From positions 124,001-188,000 of the forward strand of contig NZ_JALQCW010000008.1 of NCBI RefSeq assembly GCF_023241715.1: DNA of 64,000 nt. The letters run 5' to 3'. Under the pieces are notes generated by a model that worked only from the letters and a program-made list of their open reading frames with translations, searched no databases and was not told the origin of the DNA. Source of the DNA: Pseudomonas morbosilactucae (GTDB taxonomy: Bacteria; Pseudomonadota; Gammaproteobacteria; Pseudomonadales; Pseudomonadaceae). Made by a program: the position numbers and the translations under genes. Positions 50,609 through 60,036 of this stretch are shown in pieces (position 1 is the first letter of the stretch; each line of letters begins with the position of its first letter).

Positions 50609-52372
50609 ATGCATGCCATCAGCTTTATTCAGGACCTGGCAGTGATCATGTTGGTCGCAGGCGTGGTGACCATCCTCTTTCATCGGCTCAAACAGCCCGT
50701 GGTCCTGGGCTACATCGTCGCCGGCTTTATCATCGGGCCGCACACACCGCCGTTCGGCCTGATTCATGACGAAGACACCATCAAGACCCTGGCCGAGCTG
50801 GGGGTGATCTTCCTGATGTTCTGCCTGGGGCTGGAGTTCAGCCTGCGCAAACTGTTCAAGGTCGGCGCCACGGCGTTTATCGCAGCGTTCCTGGAAATCG
50901 TCCTGATGATCTGGATCGGCTACGAAATCGGCCGCTGGTTCGACTGGAACACCATGGATTCGCTGTTCCTCGGGGCCATCCTGGCGATCTCTTCCACCAC
51001 CATCATCGTCAAGGCCCTCAACGACCTGAAGATGAAGAACGAGCGCTTCGCCCAGTTGATTTTCGGCGTGCTGATCGTCGAGGACATCCTTGGTATCGGC
51101 ATCATCGCCTTGCTTTCGAGCATCGCCGTGAGCGGCACCGTCAGCTCCGGCGAGGTGTTCTCCACCGTAGGCAAGCTCTCGTTGTTCATGATTGTGGCCC
51201 TGGTGATCGGCATTCTGCTGGTACCGCGGCTACTGGCCTACGTGGCCAAGTTCGAGAGCAACGAGATGCTGCTGATCACGGTGCTGGGGCTGTGTTTCGG
51301 CTTCTGCCTGCTGGTGGTCAAGCTTGAGTACAGCATGGTCCTGGGGGCCTTCCTGATTGGCGCGATCATGGCCGAATCCCGGCAGTTGCTGAAGATCGAG
51401 CGCCTGATCGAGCCGGTTCGCGACATGTTCAGCGCCATCTTCTTTGTCGCCATCGGCCTGATGATCGACCCGCAGATTCTGCTGCAGTACGCCTGGCCCA
51501 TCGCGGTGATCACCGTTGCCGTGGTGCTGGGCAAGATGCTGTCCTGCGGGTTGGGGGCCTTTATCGCCGGCAACGACGGACGTACCTCGCTGCGCGTGGG
51601 CATGGGGCTGTCACAGATTGGCGAATTTTCGTTCATCATCGCGGCCCTGGGCATGACCTTGCAGGTCACCAGCGACTTCCTGTATCCCGTGGCGGTGGCG
51701 GTATCGGCCATCACCACGTTGCTGACGCCGTACCTGATCCGCGGTGCCGATCCGCTGTCGCAGAAGCTCGCGGCGGTGATGCCCCAGCGCCTGGGCCGGG
51801 TGTTGGGCATGTACGGTGAATGGCTGCGCAGTATCCAGCCCCAGGGGGAGGGCGCGCTGCTGGCGTCGATGATCCGGCGGATTCTGTTGCAGGTGGGGGT
51901 CAACCTGGCCCTGGTGGTGGCGATCTTCTTCTCTGGCGGCTTCTTTGCCCAGCGGATCGCCGGGTACATGCAGGACTGGGTCAGTGATCCGAGTTGGCAG
52001 AAGGCCGTGATCTGGGGCGGGGCGCTGCTGTTGTCGTTGCCGTTCCTGATCGCCGCTTATCGCAAGCTCAAGGCGCTGTCGATGCTGCTGGCGGAGATGG
52101 GAGTCAAGGCAGAGATGGCCGGGCGGCACACCCAGCGGGTACGACGAGTGATTGCCGAGGTGATCCCGATCCTGTCGTTGCTGGTGATTTTCCTGCTGTT
52201 GTCGGCGTTGTCGTCGAGCATTTTGCCGACCAACGAATTGCTGATGTTGATCGCGGTAGTTGCGGCGGCGGTGGCAGCGGTGCTGTGGCGCTGGTTTATC
52301 CGGGTGCATACGCGGATGCAGGTGGCGCTGATCGAAACCCTCGACAACCACAAGGACGGTACGGGGCACTGA
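50609..52372 (+). CDS. CPA2-family monovalent cation:proton antiporter (KefB-like)
   Basis: Start MHAISFIQDLAVIMLVAGVV with AAGGAGA 8 bases before; 587 residues. The Na/H exchanger domain has PVVLGYIVAGFIIGPHTPPF, GVIFLMFCLGLEFSLRKL and LGAFLIGAIMAES. Instead of a cytoplasmic RCK/TrkA-N domain the C-terminal third has about four more membrane helices (LALVVAIFFSGGFFAQ, VIWGGALLLSLPFLIA, PILSLLVIFLLLSALSSS, LLMLIAVVAAAVAAVLW). Probably potassium efflux or pH homeostasis without nucleotide or glutathione gating. Confidence 0.9.
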   Translation: MHAISFIQDLAVIMLVAGVVTILFHRLKQPVVLGYIVAGFIIGPHTPPFGLIHDEDTIKTLAELGVIFLMFCLGLEFSLRKLFKVGATAFIAAFLEIVLMIWIGYEIGRWFDWNTMDSLFLGAILAISSTTIIVKALNDLKMKNERFAQLIFGVLIVEDILGIGIIALLSSIAVSGTVSSGEVFSTVGKLSLFMIVALVIGILLVPRLLAYVAKFESNEMLLITVLGLCFGFCLLVVKLEYSMVLGAFLIGAIMAESRQLLKIERLIEPVRDMFSAIFFVAIGLMIDPQILLQYAWPIAVITVAVVLGKMLSCGLGAFIAGNDGRTSLRVGMGLSQIGEFSFIIAALGMTLQVTSDFLYPVAVAVSAITTLLTPYLIRGADPLSQKLAAVMPQRLGRVLGMYGEWLRSIQPQGEGALLASMIRRILLQVGVNLALVVAIFFSGGFFAQRIAGYMQDWVSDPSWQKAVIWGGALLLSLPFLIAAYRKLKALSMLLAEMGVKAEMAGRHTQRVRRVIAEVIPILSLLVIFLLLSALSSSILPTNELLMLIAVVAAAVAAVLWRWFIRVHTRMQVALIETLDNHKDGTGH

Positions 52373-52403
52373 GCCTCGCTAGCGCCCCCGCCAGGCATGG
52401 GAG

Positions 52404-52432
52404 GGAGCAGGTCGAGAGGGTCGACCTGCTCC
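52404..52432. terminator. Bidirectional hairpin between convergent genes
   Basis: GGAGCAGGTCGA and TCGACCTGCTCC form a perfect 12-bp stem with a GAGGG loop, between the antiporter stop and the SMI1/KNR4 stop. There is no T-run, but the stability and position suggest a shared transcript end. Confidence 0.6.
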
Positions 52433-52439
52433 GCAGTCA

Positions 52440-52856
52440 TCAGCTTTCCAGCCAGACATCCCGCGCCCAGTGCCACACCGATTCCCAGGATTCTTCGGTA
52501 ATCAGCTCTTCTTCGCCGGACCACAGCACCACGGTGCCATCTTCTTCGACGCAGTAGTAATCCTCACCGTCCTGGCAGATAGGGATCAACTCGCGCGGCA
52601 CGCCCAGGTCCCAGGCGGTCGCTGCCACTTCCGGTAGGTAGGTATGGGATTGCGGGTCGGTGACCGTCACGGGCTCCAGGCTGCCGTAGACCACATCGCT
52701 CACGGTCAACAGGAACTCTTTGAAGACAAAGGGGATGTTGATGAACAGTTGTTCTTCAATTTCCACCAGTTGGTCTTCATCCGGCAGTTCCAGGGGAACG
52801 GGCACCGGTTCATTGGCTTCACGGAGTTGTTCGATGACTTCTTCCACGGCCTGCAT
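52440..52856 (-). CDS. SMI1/KNR4 (SUKH) family protein
   Basis: 138 residues, strongly acidic. LELPDEDQLVEIEEQLFINI followed by PFVFKEFLLTVSDVVYGS is the SUKH opening, and IPICQDGEDYYCVEEDGTVV with VLWSGEEELITEESWESVW the second part. SUKH proteins are often immunity proteins of contact toxins, but no toxin gene is adjacent and many pseudomonads carry this stand-alone copy, so a cellular role is more likely. Confidence 0.88.
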   Translation of the reverse strand: MQAVEEVIEQLREANEPVPVPLELPDEDQLVEIEEQLFINIPFVFKEFLLTVSDVVYGSLEPVTVTDPQSHTYLPEVAATAWDLGVPRELIPICQDGEDYYCVEEDGTVVLWSGEEELITEESWESVWHWARDVWLES

Positions 52857-52932
52857 CCTCTCTAGCTCTATGGCGCGGTTTGTATGACGGCGGTTTATAC
52901 AGTAGCTCGCTATAACTGCAAATTGCGAAATG

Positions 52933-52960
52933 CAAAACCCCGACCGGAGTCGGGGTTTTG
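52933..52960. terminator. Rho-independent terminator downstream of the Tim44-like gene
   Basis: CAAAACCCCGAC and GTCGGGGTTTTG make a 12-bp stem with a CGGA loop; T-runs arise on both strands. It lies 25 bases after the Tim44-like stop (minus strand) and about 75 bases upstream of the SMI1/KNR4 start. Confidence 0.88.
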
Positions 52961-52985
52961 TCTACTGCTGTGACACCAGGATTGA

Positions 52986-53858
52986 TCAGCCGTTCTGGCG
53001 GATACCTGCCACCAGCCAAGGCTGGTTTTCGCCTGGAGCGCGCTCCATGTTCCAGCTTTCGCTGAACACTTCGCCTTGGTCGAAACGCGAGGTCTTCGAC
53101 ACACCACTGAAGGTCAGGGTGGCGATGGTCTTGTCGGCACGGTCGTCCACGCCATCGAGTTGCACATTCAGGTTGTCGATGTAGGTCGACTGGAAGTTGT
53201 CGCCCAGATCAGCACGTTCCTGCTTGAGGAATTGCAGCAGTTGCGGGGTGACGAACTCGGCAATCTTGTCCATTTCGTTGGCGTCCCAGTGCTGTTGCAG
53301 GGACTGGAAGTGGTTGCGTGCGGCTTCGACGAAACGCTCTTCGTTGAACCAGGCCGGGGCATTGATCACCGGACGGGCTGCGGCTGCCGAAGCGCCACCG
53401 AAGATCGAGCCTGGTGCCTGGGCTGGCTGCTGAGGTTCGAAAGCTTCACGCTGCATTGGCGCATGGCCGGCTGGAGCGAATTGCTCCTGCTGCTTGCGAC
53501 GACGTGCGGCGATGAAACGGAACACCAGGAAGGCGATGACCGCCATGATCAGGATGTCGAAGATCTGCATGCCCTGGAAACCGTCGCCCATGAACATGGA
53601 GGCCAGCAGGCCGCCAGCGGCGATACCGGCCAGAGGGCCGAGCCAGCGCGAAGCACCGCCGGCTTTGGCAGCGGCGCCAGCGGCACCTGCAGTGGCGGCA
53701 GCAGCCGGTGCGCCAGGGGTGGCTGGAGCAGCTTGGCGAGTCTGGTGGGTCGGCGCGGCGCCGGCGCTCTTGCCACCACCAAAGCGTTTGGCGTTGGCGT
53801 CCAGGCTCATCGTCAGGCCGATGCACAGCGCCATGGCGATGCTAAGAAAACGTTTCAT
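52986..53858 (-). CDS. Tim44-like domain membrane protein
   Basis: 290 residues from MKRFLSIAMALCIGLTMSLD, a signal peptide or anchor. Next a low-complexity Ala/Pro/Gly linker, two short hydrophobic segments (WLGPLAGIAAGGLLASMFMG; IFDILIMAVIAFLVFRFIAA), an Arg/Lys/Gln stretch, and a C-terminal Tim44-like domain about 165-290 (FVEAARNHFQSLQQHWDANE, MDKIAEFVTPQLLQFLKQE, NVQLDGVDDRADKTIATLTF). In mitochondria this domain tethers the import motor; the bacterial role is unknown. Confidence 0.92.
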   Translation of the reverse strand: MKRFLSIAMALCIGLTMSLDANAKRFGGGKSAGAAPTHQTRQAAPATPGAPAAAATAGAAGAAAKAGGASRWLGPLAGIAAGGLLASMFMGDGFQGMQIFDILIMAVIAFLVFRFIAARRRKQQEQFAPAGHAPMQREAFEPQQPAQAPGSIFGGASAAAARPVINAPAWFNEERFVEAARNHFQSLQQHWDANEMDKIAEFVTPQLLQFLKQERADLGDNFQSTYIDNLNVQLDGVDDRADKTIATLTFSGVSKTSRFDQGEVFSESWNMERAPGENQPWLVAGIRQNG

Positions 53859-54032
53859 AAAGGGGGGTTCCCATTTTGTGGATGGCAGGCGCGTCATGTT
53901 GCACAGGTGACGTGTCAGTGGCTAGCGACATAATGTTTCGGGCTTTTGCCTGACAGGCTGGGTTCAGCTTCGGCAGGTGCAGCGCGGTCGTGTCTGGGTT
54001 TGTCCGTCGAACGGGTGGAGGCGTTCCGCGCT

Positions 54033-54473
54033 TCAGCGCCGCAAGGCCAGCAGCACCACGCCCGCGGTAATCAGGCCGATACCGCCCCATTGCCGCAGGT
54101 CGAGTTTCTCCCCGAGCAGCAGCACGCCGATCAAGGCGACGAACACCACGCTGAGTTTGTCCACCGGCGCCACCAGCGAGGCGGGGCCGAGTTTCAAGGC
54201 GCGGAAATAGCACAGCCAGGAGGCGCCGGTCGCGAGCCCCGAGAGCAGCAAAAACAGGTAGCTCTTCGCGGAGATCGATCCCAGGGATTGATATTGGCCC
54301 GTGGCGTACAAAATCAAGGCCAGGCTGGCCAGCACCACCACGGTGCGCAACAAGGTAGCAAAGTCGGAGTTGACGTTCTCGATGCCGATTTTGGCGAAGA
54401 TGGCCGTCAATGCAGCGAAGGTTGCCGACAGCAGGGCCCAGAATGTCCACGAGGAAAAAAAGCCTGAGCCCAT
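54033..54473 (-). CDS. EamA-family half-size membrane transporter
   Basis: 146 residues with about five membrane helices: FWALLSATFAALTAIFAKIG, the LLRTVVVLASLALILY segment, FLLLSGLATGASWLCYFRAL and WGGIGLITAGVVLLAL. This is a single EamA repeat, half the length of typical drug/metabolite transporters, so it probably works as a dimer. Substrate unknown. Between it and the Tim44-like gene (53859-54032) I see no other gene. Confidence 0.88.
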   Translation of the reverse strand: MGSGFFSSWTFWALLSATFAALTAIFAKIGIENVNSDFATLLRTVVVLASLALILYATGQYQSLGSISAKSYLFLLLSGLATGASWLCYFRALKLGPASLVAPVDKLSVVFVALIGVLLLGEKLDLRQWGGIGLITAGVVLLALRR

Positions 54474-54500
54474 GATTGCGCTTCCATTGTTGCCCTAGTC

Positions 54501-54556
54501 CGCAGGAGCCGGCTTGCCGGCGATAAGGCCGTTAAACGGCACGTCGCCGTGCCGTT
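54501..54556. repeat. REP element plus adjacent hairpin
   Basis: AGGAGCCGGCTTGCCGGCGA (starting 54504) is a GAGCCGGCTTGCCGGCGA-type Pseudomonas REP; AACGGCACG and CGTGCCGTT (54535-54556) form a second hairpin with a TCGC loop. It sits between the uvrD stop and the EamA start and may end the uvrD transcript. Confidence 0.7.
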
Positions 54557-54585
54557 CCCACCCTAGCCAATCCACGGCAATGGCT

Positions 54586-56769
54586 TTAGATGACTTCCAG
54601 TTTGGCGTAGCCGAGCATCAGCCACTTGCTGCCTTCGCTGAAGTTCACCTGCACCCGGGCCTGGGCGCCAGCGCCTTCGAAGTTGAGGATCACGCCGTCG
54701 CCGAACACTGAGTGGCGAACCTGTTGCCCCAGGCTGAAGGCGGTTTCCGGAATCACCGAGCCACCGAACAGGCTGCTGGAGCTCTGCTGCTGGCCGCCGC
54801 CGAAAGGGCGGCTGACGCTGTTGGACAAGCGCACTTCCTGAATCAGGCCTTTGGGAATCTCACGAACGAAACGCGACACCTTGTTGTAGGTTTCGCTGCC
54901 GTACAGGCGTCGGGTTTCAGCGTAGGTCATCACCAGGTTCTGCATCGCCCGGGTGATGCCGACGTAGGCCAGGCGGCGTTCTTCCTCTAGGCGGCCGGGC
55001 TCTTCCAGGCTCATCTTGTGGGGGAACAGGCCCTCTTCCATGCCCACCAGGAACACGTAGGGGAATTCCAGGCCCTTGGCACTGTGCAGGGTCATGAGTT
55101 GCACGCTGTCTTCGTGCTCGTCGGCCTGGGTGTCGCCGGCCTCCAGGGAGGCGTGGCCGAGGAAGGCGGCCAGGGGCGTCAGGTCGGCGTCTTCTTCAGT
55201 GTTTTCGAAGTTGCGCGCGGCGCTCACCAGTTCCTCAAGGTTTTCCACCCGGGCCTGGCCTTTCTCGCCTTTTTCCGCTTCGTGGTAGGCGATCAACCCC
55301 GATTGCTCGATGACGGTCTGGGTCATCAAGTGCAGGGGCATTTCCAGGGTTTTTGCCGCCAGGTTCTCGATCAACTCGACAAAGGCACCCAGGGCGCCGG
55401 CAGCGCGGCCGGTCAGGCCTTTATTGGCCACCAGCTGACGCATGGCTACCCACATCGACACGTCGCTGTGGCGTGCGTGTTCGCGGATGGCTTCGACGGT
55501 CTTCTCGCCAATGCCCCGGGCCGGCACGTTGATCACCCGCTCCAGGGCCGCATCGTTGCCGCGGCCTTCGAGCAAGCGCAGGTACGCCATGGCGTTCTTG
55601 ATTTCGGCACGTTCGAAGAAGCGCTGGCCGCCATAGATGCGGTACGGAATGCGTTCGCGCAGCAAGGCCTCTTCCAGTACCCGGGATTGGGCGTTGGAGC
55701 GATAGAGAATGGCGACATCGCTGCGGGCCAGGCCGGTCTTGATCGCGCTTTCGATGGTTTCCACCACGTAGCGCGCTTCATCGTGTTCGTTGAAGGCGGC
55801 GTAGAGGTTGATGGCCTCGCCTTCGTTGCCGTCGGTCCACAGCTCTTTGCCCAGGCGCCCGGTGTTGTTGGCGATCAGGGCGTTGGCGGCCTTGAGGATG
55901 CCGGCGGTGGAGCGGTAGTTCTGCTCCAGGCGGATCACTTCGGCGTCCGGGAAGTCGGCGGAGTACTGATGGATGTTCTCGATTTTCGCGCCGCGCCAGC
56001 CGTAGATCGACTGGTCGTCGTCGCCCACCACCATCAGGCTGTCACCGCCCTTGGCCAGCAGGCGCAACCAGGCGTACTGCACGGCGTTGGTGTCTTGGAA
56101 CTCGTCCACCAGTACGTGGCGGAAGCGCTTCTGGTAGTGCGCCAGCAGGCCCGGGTGGTCGCGCCACAGGTCCAGGGCGCGCAGCAGCAGTTCGGAGAAG
56201 TCGATGACCCCGGCGCGCTGGCAGGCGGCTTCATAGGCTTCATAAATGCTGCGCATGGTGGCCAGGAACAGGTCGCCGCTGGCCTGGATGTGTTGCGGAC
56301 GCAGGCCTTCGTCTTTCTGCCCGTTGATAAACCACTGGGCCTGACGGGCCGGCCAGCGCTGCTCGTCCAGGCCCAGGTCGCGGATCACCCGTTTGACCAG
56401 GCGTTGCTGGTCGTCGCTGTCGAGAATCTGGAAGGTCTGGCTCAGGCCGGCCTCTTGCCAGTGCGCTCGCAGCAGGCGGTGGGCCAGGCCGTGAAAGGTG
56501 CCGACCCACATGCCGGCCGGGTTGATACCCATCAACTGCTCGATGCGATGGCGCATCTCGGCAGCGGCCTTGTTGGTGAAGGTCACCGACAGGATCGAAT
56601 GGGGCGACGCGTTCTCGACCTGGATCAACCAGGCGATACGGTGCACCAGCACTCGGGTTTTGCCGGAGCCAGCACCGGCCAGGACCAACTGACGACCCAC
56701 GGAGGCAGCTACGGCCTGGCGTTGGGCATCGTTGAGGGAGTTCAACAGGAGGGAGAGATCATCGCGCAT
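54586..56769 (-). CDS. uvrD: DNA helicase II, UvrD
   Basis: 727-residue superfamily 1A 3'-5' helicase: NDAQRQAVAA, Walker A LAGAGSGKTRVLVHR, VDEFQDTN (motif II), GDDDQSIYGWRGA (motif III), RLEQNYRST (motif IV), TLHSAKGLEFPYVFLVG (motif V), VGITRAMQNL (motif VI). The C-terminal end binds as in UvrD proteins (FSEGSKWLMLGYAKLEVI). Acts in nucleotide excision and mismatch repair. Monocistronic by layout; divergent from the GGDEF/EAL gene. Confidence 0.97.
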   Translation of the reverse strand: MRDDLSLLLNSLNDAQRQAVAASVGRQLVLAGAGSGKTRVLVHRIAWLIQVENASPHSILSVTFTNKAAAEMRHRIEQLMGINPAGMWVGTFHGLAHRLLRAHWQEAGLSQTFQILDSDDQQRLVKRVIRDLGLDEQRWPARQAQWFINGQKDEGLRPQHIQASGDLFLATMRSIYEAYEAACQRAGVIDFSELLLRALDLWRDHPGLLAHYQKRFRHVLVDEFQDTNAVQYAWLRLLAKGGDSLMVVGDDDQSIYGWRGAKIENIHQYSADFPDAEVIRLEQNYRSTAGILKAANALIANNTGRLGKELWTDGNEGEAINLYAAFNEHDEARYVVETIESAIKTGLARSDVAILYRSNAQSRVLEEALLRERIPYRIYGGQRFFERAEIKNAMAYLRLLEGRGNDAALERVINVPARGIGEKTVEAIREHARHSDVSMWVAMRQLVANKGLTGRAAGALGAFVELIENLAAKTLEMPLHLMTQTVIEQSGLIAYHEAEKGEKGQARVENLEELVSAARNFENTEEDADLTPLAAFLGHASLEAGDTQADEHEDSVQLMTLHSAKGLEFPYVFLVGMEEGLFPHKMSLEEPGRLEEERRLAYVGITRAMQNLVMTYAETRRLYGSETYNKVSRFVREIPKGLIQEVRLSNSVSRPFGGGQQQSSSSLFGGSVIPETAFSLGQQVRHSVFGDGVILNFEGAGAQARVQVNFSEGSKWLMLGYAKLEVI

Positions 56770-57015
56770 CGGCGCATTCTAGGGGGCCGGACGACCCCGG
56801 GCAAACCCGGCGTGGGTTTAACCGACAAAACTGTGTTTGATGACGACCGGTCGGTCATTGCCTGCAGCCGTGGGGCGGTCTGGGCCTGGGGTTTTGCGAG
56901 GGTGGCGGTACCGGAGAGTTTTCTCGACTTTTATGACGTGGGGCAGTTTGGTCCGGCGCATTGCTTGTGTATGCTCCCGCGACGTTTCGGGCTCACCATT
57001 ATAAGAACATTGCCT

Positions 57016-59886
57016 ATGACACTTGACCCCAGCCTGTCCGGCCCCCTGGTGGAGCCGCGGGTGATTCGCCAGCATTACGCCATGGAGATGGCCGTGGAGC
57101 GCACACGCCTGTTGTACCAAGGCTCGCTGCTGCCCACCCTGTTCATGCTGCTCAATGGCCTGGTGTGCGCCTGGTTGCTGTGGAGTCCCGAGCGTTATCT
57201 GCTGATCAGCGTGTGGATGGTCTGGCTCCTGGCCCTGGTGGCGCTGCGGGTGATCCAGGTCGCCGCGTTCGACTCCGCCATCCCCAGTCGCCAGGCCCAG
57301 CCGGTGTGGCAGCGCATGTTTCTGCTCGGCTCCACGGTCAGCGGCCTGACCCTGGCTTGTGCCGGCATTGCCTTGATGCCCACCGACAACTTCCTCCAGC
57401 AAGCCTGGGTCTTCGGCCTGATCGGCGCGGCCATCCTTAGTGCCAGCGTTGCCTATGCGGTCAGCCTGCCGGCCTTCCTGTCCTTTACCTTGCCCTGCCT
57501 GCTGCCGGCCATCGGCTATCTGTTCTGGGGCGGTGATGAGCAGCAGCGCGGCTGGGGGTGGCTGGGGTTGATCCTGCTGGGGTCCCTGAGCGTGGTGGCG
57601 TGGCAGATCAACCGGCTGATCCAGCATGGCCTGCTGCGACGTTTTCAGAACCAGGCACTGATCGAGCACCTGCAAACCGCCCAGGGCCGCAGTGAACTGC
57701 TCAACCGCGAATTGGCCCGGGAAATCGAACAGCGCCGGCGCGCCGAGGATGAGCTGCGCGAAGTCCAGGCTGGCCTTGAGCACCGAGTGGCCCAGCGTAG
57801 CCTGGAGCTGGACGCGGCCAACCAAGCCCTGAGCAAGAGCGAGGCACGCCTGGCCCTGGCCCTGAAAGCCAGTGAGCTGGGGCTGTGGGACTGGAACCTG
57901 CAGACCGATGAAGTGCACCACAGCCATGTCAAAGAGCTGTTCGGGCTGGAGCCGGAATACGTCACCGCCATGCTCAGCCACCTCAAGCCGCGGCTGCATC
58001 CCGAGGATCTACCGCTGCTCAAGCGCGCCCTGGTGGAGCACCTCAAGGGCCGCAGCGAGGATTATCAAGTGGAGTACCGGGTGCGGCACGGCGCCGGGCA
58101 CTGGGTGTGGATCGAGGACCGTGGGCGGGCGGTGGAGCGCAGCGCCAGCGGGCGGGTCACGCGGATGCTCGGCACGCGACGGGACATCAGCGCCAGCAAG
58201 GAGCTGGAAGCCCAGCGCGACCTGGCGGCCACGGTGTTCGAGGCGGCAAGCGAAGGCATCGTGATTTTCGACCCGGACTACGCCTTGCTCGCAGTCAATC
58301 AAGCGTTCAGCCGTGTCACCGGTTATCAGATCGAAGACATGCTCGGGCGCAATGTGCTGGAGCTGCCGTGCAGCCGCGACGCGCGCCGGCACTTCAGCAT
58401 GATCCACCAGGCTTTGGAGCAACACGGCAGTTGGCAGGGCGAGTTGGTGGAGGCGCGCAAGAACGGCGAGCTGTACCCGCAATGGCTGCAACTCAATGTG
58501 GTGCGCGATAAGCGGGGCAAAGTGCGGCATATCGTCGGCTTCTACGCCGATCTTTCGGCGCGGCGCGAGTCCGAAGAACGCATGCGCTACCTGACCCACT
58601 ACGACGAACTCACGGGCCTGGCCAACCGTTCGCTGTTTCGCGAGCGCCTCAGCGAAGCCCATCAACGGGTACGCCAGGGCGGGCGCAGCCTGGCTTTGCT
58701 GCATATCGACCTGGACCGCTTCAAGCTGCTCAACGACAGCCTGGGCCACGAGATGGCCGACCAGTTGCTGCAGAAGATGGCCCGGCGCCTGACCAATGCC
58801 TTGCCCGAAGCCGACACCATTGCCCGGTTGTCCGGGGATGAATTCGCCGTGCTGTTCGATGCCTACGGCAGCCTGTCGAGCCTGACCCGGGTCGCCACGC
58901 GGTTGCTGAGCAAACTGCGCTTGCCGCTCATTGTGGAAGGCCATGAATTGGTGGTCAGCGCGTCTATCGGCATCAGCATGTTGCCGGACAGTGCGCGGGA
59001 GATTTCTGCCCTGGTCAGCCAGTCGAACATGGCCATGCAGCACGCCAAGCACCTGGGCGGGAACAATTTCCAGTTCTACACCGAGAACCTGCAAGCCAGC
59101 ACGTTGGAGCGCCTGCAGTTGGAAAACCAGCTGCGCAAAGCCATCGACGAGCACCAGTTGAAGGTCTTCTATCAACCCAAGCTGTGCCTGGCCACCGGCA
59201 AGCTGAACGCTGCCGAGGCCCTGGTGCGCTGGGACCACCCGACCATGGGGCGGGTCCCCCCGGGCGACTTTATCGGCCTGGCGGAAGAGACCGGCCTGAT
59301 CGGGCCCATTGGCGAATTCGTACTGCGCCAGGCTTGCTGGCAGGCCTGTGAATGGCAGCGCCAGGGGCTGCCGCCGATCCGCGTGTCGGTGAACCTGTCG
59401 GTGCATCAGCTGCGCCAGGGCAAGTTGGTCAGCCTGGTGCGCCAGGTCCTCGAAGAGAGCGGGCTGGACCCGCACCTCCTTGAACTGGAGCTGACCGAAA
59501 GCCAGTTGCTCGACAGCGTCGAACACATCATTGCCACCTTCCAGCAACTGCGTAACCTGGGGGTCAAGTTGGCGATCGACGACTTTGGCACCGGCTATTC
59601 GTCCTTGAGTTACCTCAAGCGTATTCCGGTGGATTACGTGAAGATCGACCAGGCGTTTATTCGCGGCCTGGCGGAAGGCAGCGAGGACGCCGCGATCACC
59701 CGGGCGATCATCGCCATGGCCCACGGCCTGTCGTTAAAAGTGGTGGCCGAAGGGGTGGAACATCCTGGGCAACTGGCCTTCCTCAAGCGTGAGCACTGCG
59801 ATGAAGTGCAGGGCTATCTGATTAGCCGCCCAGTGGAGGCCGAGGGCCTGGCGCAGTTGCTCAAGGCCGATTCCCAAGCCTCGTAG
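57016..59886 (+). CDS. Membrane-bound PAS-GGDEF-EAL protein, c-di-GMP turnover
   Basis: Start MTLDPSLSGPLVEPRVIRQH; the open frame upstream is antisense to uvrD and is not part of it. 956 residues: about five to six membrane helices to residue 195 (LLPTLFMLLNGLVCAWLLWS onwards), a coiled coil, PAS/PAC near 275-400 and another PAS near 405-520, GGDEF near 530-690, EAL near 700-956. The GGDEF loop reads LSGDEFAVLF, first Gly lost, and no RxxD inhibitory site precedes it. The EAL side is complete: AAEALVRWDHP, LELELTES, DDFGTGYSSLSYL, VKIDQAFIRG. So phosphodiesterase activity is likely, with cyclase activity doubtful. Confidence 0.93.
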   Translation: MTLDPSLSGPLVEPRVIRQHYAMEMAVERTRLLYQGSLLPTLFMLLNGLVCAWLLWSPERYLLISVWMVWLLALVALRVIQVAAFDSAIPSRQAQPVWQRMFLLGSTVSGLTLACAGIALMPTDNFLQQAWVFGLIGAAILSASVAYAVSLPAFLSFTLPCLLPAIGYLFWGGDEQQRGWGWLGLILLGSLSVVAWQINRLIQHGLLRRFQNQALIEHLQTAQGRSELLNRELAREIEQRRRAEDELREVQAGLEHRVAQRSLELDAANQALSKSEARLALALKASELGLWDWNLQTDEVHHSHVKELFGLEPEYVTAMLSHLKPRLHPEDLPLLKRALVEHLKGRSEDYQVEYRVRHGAGHWVWIEDRGRAVERSASGRVTRMLGTRRDISASKELEAQRDLAATVFEAASEGIVIFDPDYALLAVNQAFSRVTGYQIEDMLGRNVLELPCSRDARRHFSMIHQALEQHGSWQGELVEARKNGELYPQWLQLNVVRDKRGKVRHIVGFYADLSARRESEERMRYLTHYDELTGLANRSLFRERLSEAHQRVRQGGRSLALLHIDLDRFKLLNDSLGHEMADQLLQKMARRLTNALPEADTIARLSGDEFAVLFDAYGSLSSLTRVATRLLSKLRLPLIVEGHELVVSASIGISMLPDSAREISALVSQSNMAMQHAKHLGGNNFQFYTENLQASTLERLQLENQLRKAIDEHQLKVFYQPKLCLATGKLNAAEALVRWDHPTMGRVPPGDFIGLAEETGLIGPIGEFVLRQACWQACEWQRQGLPPIRVSVNLSVHQLRQGKLVSLVRQVLEESGLDPHLLELELTESQLLDSVEHIIATFQQLRNLGVKLAIDDFGTGYSSLSYLKRIPVDYVKIDQAFIRGLAEGSEDAAITRAIIAMAHGLSLKVVAEGVEHPGQLAFLKREHCDEVQGYLISRPVEAEGLAQLLKADSQAS

Positions 59887-59972
59887 GCGCCCATGGCTAC
59901 AAGGCGTCCGAGCGCTAAAACAGCGGGCGTCAAGGATGTCGAGTTGTGTATTGAGCGGGCAAAAAGCCATTT

Positions 59973-59991
59973 CTTGTAGTATAACTACAAG
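59973..59991 (+). promoter_or_regulatory. HexR/RpiR-type operator palindrome
   Basis: CTTGTAGTATAACTACAAG is a perfect 8-3-8 dyad containing TTGTAGT and ACTACAA, matching the known HexR pattern (TTGT...ACAA with TAGT arms). It lies 46-64 bases before the RpiR-family gene, so autoregulation is likely. Confidence 0.7.
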
Positions 59992-60036
59992 CTTGCTACA
60001 TCCCTGGCGTCTGCCCATAACAATGAGTCCAGCCCT

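Noticed and set aside
52440..52856. SMI1/KNR4 protein as immunity partner of a contact toxin
   Set aside because: No toxin, Rhs or CdiA-like gene is adjacent and the neighbours are housekeeping genes.
55018..57015. Upstream extension of the GGDEF/EAL frame by 666 codons
   Set aside because: It is antisense to uvrD; the family N-terminus and membrane helices begin at the ATG at 57016.
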